A stretch of 13,752 nt of DNA, taken from contig DASUBV010000025.1 of NCBI GenBank assembly GCA_035763085.1, forward strand, positions 1 to 13,752, written 5' to 3'. Shown in pieces: positions 7,745-12,434 of this stretch. Under the pieces are notes generated by a model. It saw only the letters and a program-made list of their open reading frames with translations, was not told the DNA's origin and made no database searches. This stretch comes from DASUBV01 sp035763085 (GTDB taxonomy: Bacteria; Actinomycetota; Actinomycetes; Streptosporangiales; Streptosporangiaceae). The position numbers were made by a program, and so were the translations under genes. Position 1 is the first letter of the stretch. Every line of letters begins with the position of its first letter.

Positions 7745-7763
7745 CGCTGACGACGGGTCAGCG
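7745..7763 (+). repeat. Perfect 7-bp inverted repeat in the regulator leader
   Basis: CGCTGAC (7745-7751) and GTCAGCG (7757-7763) are exact reverse complements around the 5-nt spacer GACGG. It lies between the DosR-type box and the response-regulator start. It could be an RNA hairpin in the 5' untranslated region or an operator for a different dimeric regulator. Confidence 0.5.
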
Positions 7764-7766
7764 CGG

Positions 7767-7786
7767 CTGAGCCGGAGGCGGCTCGG
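7767..7786 (+). repeat. Hairpin with GGAGG in its loop, regulator leader
   Basis: CTGAGCC (7767-7773) pairs with GGCTCGG (7780-7786), with one G-T pair, around a 6-nt loop GGAGGC. It follows the hairpin at 7745-7763 by 3 nt and ends 4 nt before the Shine-Dalgarno-like GGAGGGAG at 7791-7798. The tandem arrangement could influence translation of the regulator. GC-rich DNA forms such dyads by chance, so confidence is limited. Confidence 0.35.
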
Positions 7787-7810
7787 TAGCGGAGGGAGTG
7801 CGGGCTTCCG

Positions 7811-8497
7811 ATGAGCGACACGACCCAGTCAGCCGGTAACCAGGGCGGCAGGCAGATCAAGGTCTTCCTCATGGATGATCACGAGATCGTCCGCCGCGGA
7901 GTACGCGACATGCTGGAGGCCGAGCCGGATATCACCGTGGTCGGCGAGGCCGGGACGGCGGCGTCCGCACTGGCCCGGATTCCCGCGCTGGCGCCCGACG
8001 TGGCGGTGCTGGACGTGCGCCTGCCCGACGGGGACGGAGTCAGCGTGTGCCGGGACATCCGCTCGGCCATGCCCAGCGTCGCCTGCCTGATGCTCACGTC
8101 CTTCACCGACGATGAGGCCCTGTTCGACGCGATCATGGCCGGGGCTGCGGGCTACGTGCTCAAGCAGATCCGCGGCAGCGACCTGGTCGGCGCGGTCCGC
8201 ACCGTGGCCTCCGGCCGTTCGCTGCTGGACCCGGACGCGGCGAGCAAGGTCATGGCCCGGATGCGGGAGCAGGCGACCCGCAAGGACCCGCTGGCCGGGC
8301 TGACACCGCAGGAGCGCAAGATCCTGGAGCTGATCGGCGAGGGGCTGACCAACCGGCAGATCGGCGAGCAGATGTACCTGGCCGAGAAGACGGTCAAGAA
8401 CTACACCTCGGCGCTGTTCGCCAAGCTCGGCATGGAGCGGCGAACCCAGGCCGCCGCCTACGCGGCCAAGGTCTTCGAGGACCGCAAGCCCTCTTAA
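7811..8497 (+). CDS. DosR/DevR-like NarL/LuxR-family response regulator
   Basis: 228 residues: an N-terminal receiver (about 16-130) and a C-terminal LuxR-type HTH (about 160-220). Close similarity to M. tuberculosis DosR (DevR) is visible throughout, for example VFLMDDHEIVRRG, VAVLDVRLPDGDG and LAEKTVKNY followed by KLGMERRTQAA. The phospho-acceptor is Asp68 (DosR Asp54), with acid pocket Asp22/Asp23, the switch Thr in LTSFTDDEA and Lys in YVLK. The recognition helix keeps the K..KN residues of EKTVKN that in DosR (Lys179, Lys182, Asn183) contact GGGAC half-sites. Start ATG 7811 follows GGAGGGAG at 7791-7798, a long 12-nt spacing. The extra residues 1-14 before the receiver are polar and unlike DosR. 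No histidine kinase lies within the window. It likely activates the operon at 910, its own gene and perhaps pspA. Confidence 0.93.
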   Translation: MSDTTQSAGNQGGRQIKVFLMDDHEIVRRGVRDMLEAEPDITVVGEAGTAASALARIPALAPDVAVLDVRLPDGDGVSVCRDIRSAMPSVACLMLTSFTDDEALFDAIMAGAAGYVLKQIRGSDLVGAVRTVASGRSLLDPDAASKVMARMREQATRKDPLAGLTPQERKILELIGEGLTNRQIGEQMYLAEKTVKNYTSALFAKLGMERRTQAAAYAAKVFEDRKPS

Positions 8498-8583
8498 CCC
8501 GCTCGCCGGCGACTAGGAAGAACAGGCCCACCGCGGCCGCGCCATCCCGGCAGCTACGTTGTTGTGCACTGACGCTCGTCTTC

Positions 8584-8601
8584 CCGTGCCGTTTCTCACG
8601 G
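8584..8601. repeat. 5-bp inverted repeat, 8-nt spacer
   Basis: CCGTG (8584-8588) and CACGG (8597-8601) around 8 nt, in intergenic DNA 175 nt before the membrane-protein gene. Possible operator or weak hairpin; short enough to arise by chance. Confidence 0.25.
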
Positions 8602-8657
8602 CCTTTCCATGCGCCCTTCCGCGTGCTCGGGTGCGCCATTGCTCGTTTATGACCAAC

Positions 8658-8675
8658 GTCCTTTCTCCTCAGGAC
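8658..8675. repeat. 5-bp inverted repeat GTCCT-N8-AGGAC
   Basis: GTCCT (8658-8662) and AGGAC (8671-8675) with a pyrimidine-rich 8-nt spacer, about 100 nt before the start at 8777. The half-sites are in everted order relative to a GGAC-N-GTCC DosR box, so it is not a canonical one. It may be an operator of another regulator for the downstream gene. Confidence 0.3.
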
Positions 8676-8776
8676 ATGCAGCCCTGCTGGCCGAGTTGCT
8701 GCCGCGGCAGGCTGAGTACTGCAGATAAGGCACCTACCGACCGAATGGGCCGGCGCCAATCGAGGAGGCATTTCAG

Positions 8777-9361
8777 ATGCGCAGAAGGACTTTTGACGCG
8801 ATCACCACGGTGGTCGGCCTGGCCCTGGCGGGCGTGCTGGTGGTAGCGGGCGGCCTGCTGCTGTGGGGTCACTCGTTCGTGGACAGCCAGGTGCACAGCC
8901 AGCTGGCGGCCCAGAAGATCTACTTCCCGCCTGGGAACAGCCCGGCGATCAAGGCCCCGGAGTTCGCCGCGATGCACCAGTACGCCGGCCAGCAGATGAC
9001 CACTGGCGCGCAGGCCGAGGTCTACGCCGACCACTTCATCGCCAATCACCTGAAGGCGATCGGCGGCGGGCAGACCTACGCCCAGCTGTCGGCTAAGGCG
9101 CAGGCTGACCCGAAGAACACCGCGCTGGCCGGCCAGGTCGAGGAGATGTTCCGCGGCACCACGCTGCGCGGCATGCTGCTGAACGCCTACGCCTTCTGGA
9201 AGATGGGCGAGATTGCCCTGTGGGGCGCGATCGCCTCCTTCGCCGGCGCCGCCGTCCTGCTCATCCTGTCCGGCCTCGGCATCATCCACCTGCGCCGCAC
9301 CATCCCGCAGGCCGAGATGTTCCCCAAGCTCACCGCCACCGACACGGTGACCACCAGCTGA
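8777..9361 (+). CDS. Conserved actinobacterial two-TM membrane protein, function unknown
   Basis: 194 residues. A basic N-terminus (MRRR) precedes a first hydrophobic helix at about 9-31. A hydrophilic segment of about 110 residues follows, then a second helix at about 146-170 and a polar tail starting HLRRT. By the positive-inside rule, both ends are cytoplasmic and the 32-145 segment lies outside. That segment is rich in Gln and Ala (QYAGQQMTTGAQAEVYADHF, LSAKAQADPKNTALAGQVEE) and has no cysteines or recognisable catalytic motif. The start is well supported by AGGAGG at 8763-8768, 8 nt upstream. Similar short proteins occur widely in actinomycetes, often under misleading enzyme names, as far as I recall. 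It has its own upstream region of 279 nt and is probably transcribed separately from the regulator. A strong stem at 9380 follows its stop. No function is proposed. Confidence 0.85.
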   Translation: MRRRTFDAITTVVGLALAGVLVVAGGLLLWGHSFVDSQVHSQLAAQKIYFPPGNSPAIKAPEFAAMHQYAGQQMTTGAQAEVYADHFIANHLKAIGGGQTYAQLSAKAQADPKNTALAGQVEEMFRGTTLRGMLLNAYAFWKMGEIALWGAIASFAGAAVLLILSGLGIIHLRRTIPQAEMFPKLTATDTVTTS

Positions 9362-9379
9362 CACCAGCCCCAGACCGGG

Positions 9380-9414
9380 CTGGCGGTGCTCCTCCCGCTG
9401 AGGAGCACCGCCAG
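9380..9414. terminator. Bidirectional terminator between convergent genes
   Basis: The 15-nt arm CTGGCGGTGCTCCTC (9380-9394) has a perfect reverse complement at 9400-9414, with the 5-nt loop CCGCT. It begins 18 nt after the stop of the membrane-protein gene and ends 13 nt before the stop codon of the convergent hydrolase gene (9428). Position, perfect pairing and symmetry fit a terminator serving both strands. There is no T-run, as is usual in GC-rich actinobacteria. Confidence 0.9.
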
Positions 9415-9427
9415 TCCGCTGCCTGCG

Positions 9428-10774
9428 CTAGCTGTCCTGCGTGCTGAGGTGGCTGACGAACCAGTCTCTGGCCAGCTCCGCGGCCGTATCCAGGGTTCCT
9501 GGTTCCTCGAACAAGTGGGTAGCACCGGGGACCACCGCGAGCCCTGTTTCGCATCGCAGCTGGGCCTGAGCTGCGCGGTTCAGGTCGAGTACGACCGTGT
9601 CCAGCCCTCCGACGATGAGGAGCGTGGGCGCGGTGACAGCCCCGAGCCGGGGACTGGCAAGGTCTGGCCGGCCGCCACGGGACACCACCGCCGCGACATT
9701 CGCACCGGGCTCGGCGGCCGCCACGAGAGCGGCCGCCGCGCCAGTGCTGGCGCCGAAGTAGCCCATGGCAGCCTGGCTGATCGAGGACTGAGCCCGCAGC
9801 CACGTGGTGACCCCGGCGAGCCGCCCGGCGAGCAGGCCGACGTCGAACACATTACTGCGGTCTGCTTCCTCGTCCGGGGTGAGCAGGTCGAGCAGCAGGG
9901 TACCCAGGCCCGCCTGGTTCAGCACGCCGGCGACATAGCGGTTGCGGGGGCTGTGCCGGCTGCTGCCGCTTCCGTGCGCGAAGAGCACGACTCCCGGAGC
10001 GCCCTGCGGCACGGCCAGGTACCCGGCCAGGCGGACCTCGCCGACCACTGGCTGCACCGGCGCGCCCGGGTCGGGTGGGTCGCTGGCTGCTGCTCGGGTC
10101 GCGCCACTGTCGAATGGTGCCGCCTGCTCTCTGGCCGCCTGCGCCGTGGCTGCCTCGTCGAGGCAGGCCATCACGTCGTCGTCGGTCACCGGAGAGAAAT
10201 CGGCGTAGAACTGCCCGATGGCGCTGAAGCCGTGCGGTGTCCCGACGCTGATCAGCTCGTCTGCGTCGGGACCGATCCTGGTCTCCCAGCCGGGTGGTGC
10301 GACCGGGACGCCCAGTACCACCCGGGCCGCGCCGTGTGCCCGGGCGATCTGGCACGCGGCCCGTGCCGTGGACCCGGTGGCGATGCCGTCATCGACGACG
10401 ACCGCGACCCGTCCGGTCAGTGGCTCGGGCGGCCGGTAGCTGCGGTACCGGGCGGCGCGGGCGTTCACCGTGGCCTGCTCGCGGGCCTCGGCGACGGCGA
10501 GTTCCTCTGAACTGACCGCGCTAGCCCGGATGACGTGACGATCGGCAATCCGGATCCCGTCCTCGCCGACTGCCCCCATGGCCAGCTCCGGCTGGAACGG
10601 CACTCCGACCTTGCGGACAACGATCACATCCAGCGGCGCGCCCAGCTCCTGGGCAACTTGTGCGGCCACCGGCACGCCGCCGCGGGGCAGCCCGCACACC
10701 ACAACGGCCTGACCGCGCAGGTGCTCCAGCCGCCGGGCCAGCTGTCGGCCCGCATCATCACGGTTGGCGAACAC
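9428..10774 (-). CDS. Phosphoribosyltransferase-alpha/beta hydrolase (dienelactone hydrolase-like) fusion
   Basis: 448 residues. The N-terminal half (1 to about 215) is a type I phosphoribosyltransferase: LPRGGVPVAAQVAQELG at 29-45, the basic segment VVRKVGVPFQPELAMGAVGE and the PRPP loop VVVDDGIATGSTARAA at 125-140. After a Pro/Ala-rich linker (about 215-243), the second half is an alpha/beta hydrolase with a complete apparent triad: Ser343 in GASTG, Asp392 in GGLDTVV and His420 in GATHLFEEPG, plus HGSGSSRHSPRN as oxyanion region. M. tuberculosis Rv0571c, a DosR-regulon protein, has this same fusion by my recollection; its substrates are unknown. GTG 10774 is chosen because MFANRDDAGRQLARRL is the usual family start. 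The first 17 nt overlap the 3' end of pspA, so the two are co-transcribed and probably translationally coupled. The ribosome binding site is weak, consistent with coupling. Confidence 0.92.
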   Translation of the reverse strand: MFANRDDAGRQLARRLEHLRGQAVVVCGLPRGGVPVAAQVAQELGAPLDVIVVRKVGVPFQPELAMGAVGEDGIRIADRHVIRASAVSSEELAVAEAREQATVNARAARYRSYRPPEPLTGRVAVVVDDGIATGSTARAACQIARAHGAARVVLGVPVAPPGWETRIGPDADELISVGTPHGFSAIGQFYADFSPVTDDDVMACLDEAATAQAAREQAAPFDSGATRAAASDPPDPGAPVQPVVGEVRLAGYLAVPQGAPGVVLFAHGSGSSRHSPRNRYVAGVLNQAGLGTLLLDLLTPDEEADRSNVFDVGLLAGRLAGVTTWLRAQSSISQAAMGYFGASTGAAAALVAAAEPGANVAAVVSRGGRPDLASPRLGAVTAPTLLIVGGLDTVVLDLNRAAQAQLRCETGLAVVPGATHLFEEPGTLDTAAELARDWFVSHLSTQDS

Positions 10775-11480
10775 GGCGTCCCGCCGGCAAGCTGATCTCC
10801 TCCTTGATCTTCGCCAGATCTTCGTTGACTGCGGCCTCCCGGCTCATGGCATTAAGCTGCTCCTGGATCCGGCTAGAGTCCAGTGGCCGGGTTGGCTGGC
10901 GCATATCCGCCCGGCATTGTTCGCTGAGTGCCTCTGCCCGCGCCTGCAGCCCAGCGGCCTGCTCTGCCGCACGGCGCTCAGCATCAGCAGCCGCCCGAGC
11001 TCCGCCAGACATGCTCCCCGCCGCTGCCGCTGCTCTCGCCTCGGCAGCCGTAAATGCAGCCTTGAATGCCTCTTTCCGGTACGCCAGTTCCGCTACACGT
11101 GCTTCGAGCTGGCGAGTGGCCTCCACGAGCCGCTCCTGGTCGTCTCGCAGCTGGGCCTGCTCGGCAGCCAGGTCGTCGGCACGAGCAATGGTCTCGGCCC
11201 GAAGGCGCAGAGCATCCCGCCCGAGTTCGTCGTTGCCAGCGGCGACGGCCTCCCGTGCCTGGTCCCGCAGCCGCTCGGCGGTGCTCCGGAGCTCGGCTTC
11301 CTGGGTACCGGCGCGTTTCCGGCTCGCCGCCAGGTCAACAGCCGCGCCGCGCATCTGCCGCAGGAAGTCCTGCTGCTGAGAACAGGAATAGTCGATCATC
11401 TCCCGCGGATCCTCCGCGTGGTCCAGCAGCGCATGAACCTTTGCTTCGTACAGCTCAGCAATCCGGCTTGCAATACCCAC
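10758..11480 (-). CDS. pspA: PspA/IM30 family membrane-stress protein
   Basis: 240 residues, within the usual 220-270. An amphipathic N-terminal helix (MGIASRIAELYEAKVHALLD) is followed by the family hallmark EDPREMIDYS and then a long, nearly uninterrupted coiled coil rich in Ala, Glu, Gln and Arg (about 40-200). PspA proteins bind stressed cytoplasmic membranes, help preserve proton-motive force and form ESCRT-III-like assemblies. The frame is open further upstream, but I chose GTG 11480: it gives the family's exact N-terminus and is preceded by a purine-rich GGGGAGGG. A one-mismatch DosR-type box lies 54 nt before it (11535-11548). The 3' end overlaps the fused phosphoribosyltransferase gene. 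No PspB/PspC-like partner or Clg/RodZ-type membrane partner is visible nearby. Which PspA paralogue of the organism this is cannot be told. Confidence 0.9.
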   Translation of the reverse strand: MGIASRIAELYEAKVHALLDHAEDPREMIDYSCSQQQDFLRQMRGAAVDLAASRKRAGTQEAELRSTAERLRDQAREAVAAGNDELGRDALRLRAETIARADDLAAEQAQLRDDQERLVEATRQLEARVAELAYRKEAFKAAFTAAEARAAAAAGSMSGGARAAADAERRAAEQAAGLQARAEALSEQCRADMRQPTRPLDSSRIQEQLNAMSREAAVNEDLAKIKEEISLPAGRRVRQP

Positions 11481-11846
11481 GGGAATCCCTCCCCTCGTCA
11501 GGGCCATAATCGCCAGGACCGTACTCAGCCGGCAGGGGCTTTGGTCCCGCATCAGGATCAGAGGGCTTTCGGCCCTGGTGTGGCAGCCAGACCGGGGCTG
11601 AATGGGACACTTGCCCGCCGATTAGCCCGAGAAGCCACCATTCATGGCACTGAGGTGCCACGCGCGGCCATCCTGGTGGCAGGCCACCCGGATGGACCTT
11701 CGCCACTAGCGGGACCTACCGCAGGCGGCATAGACGCACAGGTAAGAGGGTTGGCGCCTAGCCTGGCGGAGGTCGAAGTGACCTTGCCTGACGCTCTTGC
11801 GGCGTGCAGTGACCAGTTGGACATCCCCGCCACCGACCCGCAGGAC
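11481..11846. other. Intergenic stretch between pspA and the ACP remnant
   Basis: 366 nt with no supported gene. It holds the pspA promoter region with a near-consensus DosR box (11535-11548) and a weaker look-alike at 11604-11617. A plus-strand frame continues upstream from the ACP remnant (from about GTG 11656, PRAAILVAGHPDG onward), but it matches nothing I recognise and lacks a ribosome binding site. It may be decayed coding sequence. Confidence 0.45.
11535..11548. promoter_or_regulatory. Near-consensus DosR/DevR-type box upstream of pspA
   Basis: GGGGC-TTTG-GTCCC matches GGGAC-N4-GTCCC except for one base in the left half-site. It lies in intergenic DNA 54 nt before the pspA GTG at 11480, a plausible promoter position. 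Two exact boxes in the same window and a regulator predicted to read them raise the likelihood. One mismatch in GC-rich DNA is still within chance expectation. Confidence 0.5.
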
Positions 11847-12106
11847 ATGGCGCTGCTGCATCGCAAGTTGCCCCGGGGGCAGGTATCGACTCTCTGGCGG
11901 CGGACGCTGATTTGCGCGACTCGCTCGAGCTGGGCTCGCTCGACTTTCTCCGCCGCGTGGAGGTCCTCAGCGAGCGGACCGGCGAGCGCATCGACGAGGA
12001 CGACTATCCGCAGCTCGCCACCATAGGCAAGGCGATCGGATTCCTGACCGCGCGATCTTCTGACCTGTCGCGTGGGCGCGGAGTTCATGACAGCCCGGGC
12101 GGGTAA
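11847..12106 (+). pseudogene. Acyl carrier protein with broken frame
   Basis: The main segment (frame of TTG 11912, ending at TAA 12104-12106) reads DADLRDSLELGSLDFLRR, then SERTGERIDEDDYPQLATIGKAIGFLTA, a clear phosphopantetheine-binding carrier fold of the type found in actinobacterial stress loci. Upstream it extends in frame to GIDSLAADADL, but no ATG or GTG is available before a stop at 11810-11812. The expected N-terminus (MALLHRKL, ATG 11847) is in the frame one base over, and the two join across the C4G5 run at 11871-11879 as if one base were lost. The attachment site also departs from consensus: the DSL motif is Gly-Ser-Leu here, with Ser retained and Asp lost. A pseudogene is most likely. 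Slippage on the G-run or a sequencing error are alternatives, and a short product from TTG 11912 would lack helix 1. Confidence 0.65.
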
Positions 12107-12113
12107 TGACAGT

Positions 12114-12434
12114 TCAGCCAGGGCGAGACTCCGGCCGGCGGGCTGGGTGGTGCTCGACCACCGTGCCCGCCGCGGGGAAGAAGATGCTGTCGTGGTCATC
12201 TCGCCACCGCACCAGGTACGGAGGCTCACCATCCTTGCCGTGGACTTCGATGATTATGCCGTGCCGGTCTGCCTCGCCCTGATGAGCTGCCTTGACTGTC
12301 AGGGTGTCGCCCCGCAGACGGCGCCAGTTACCTGGTGACTCCCGCAGCAGGCCGCGGCACGATCGAGCGGGCCAGGCGGCTGCGCTAGAACCGGAATTCT
12401 GCGCTCTCGCCTGGCCCCACCTGCCGGGTTTCAT
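12114..12434 (-). CDS. DUF1918 domain protein, start uncertain
   Basis: The C-terminal 65 or so residues are a DUF1918 domain: GDTLTVKAAHQGEADRHG, then IIIEVHGKDGEPPYLVRW and FFPAAGTVVEHHP before the end at 12114. These are small SH3-like beta-barrel proteins of actinobacteria with no established biochemical function. Family members usually start about five residues before the first GD, but no ATG, GTG or TTG is available there. The only ATG in frame is at 12434, adding about 42 atypical residues (rich in Ala, Arg, Ser) and overlapping the GH65 3' end by 50 nt. Either the protein starts from a non-standard codon (a CTG sits two codons before GD), has a real extension coupled to GH65 translation, or has lost its start. 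It converges with the ACP remnant, 7 nt apart. Confidence 0.7.
   Translation of the reverse strand: MKPGRWGQARAQNSGSSAAAWPARSCRGLLRESPGNWRRLRGDTLTVKAAHQGEADRHGIIIEVHGKDGEPPYLVRWRDDHDSIFFPAAGTVVEHHPARRPESRPG

Larger units (their letters stand above)
8498..8776. other. Intergenic region with two spaced dyads
   Basis: 279 nt between the regulator and the membrane-protein gene, with no GGAC-N-GTCC dyad of DosR type. Two inverted repeats share the same 5-8-5 geometry: CCGTG/CACGG (8584-8601) and GTCCT/AGGAC (8658-8675). A 39-codon frame at 8609-8728 has no ribosome binding site and no family resemblance, so it is not called. The region probably holds the promoter of the gene at 8777. Confidence 0.5.

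Noticed and set aside
8609..8728. 39-codon open frame before the membrane-protein gene
   Set aside because: ATG without a ribosome binding site, no recognisable family, and no sign of coding bias.
11571..11585. AGGGC-TTTCG-GCCCT dyad
   Set aside because: Spacer of 5 and wrong half-site bases for a DosR box; a short GC-rich hairpin expected by chance.
11604..11617. Third DosR-like box GGGAC-ACTT-GCCCG
   Set aside because: Two mismatches in the right half-site and no intact gene at a suitable distance downstream; chance is likely in GC-rich DNA.
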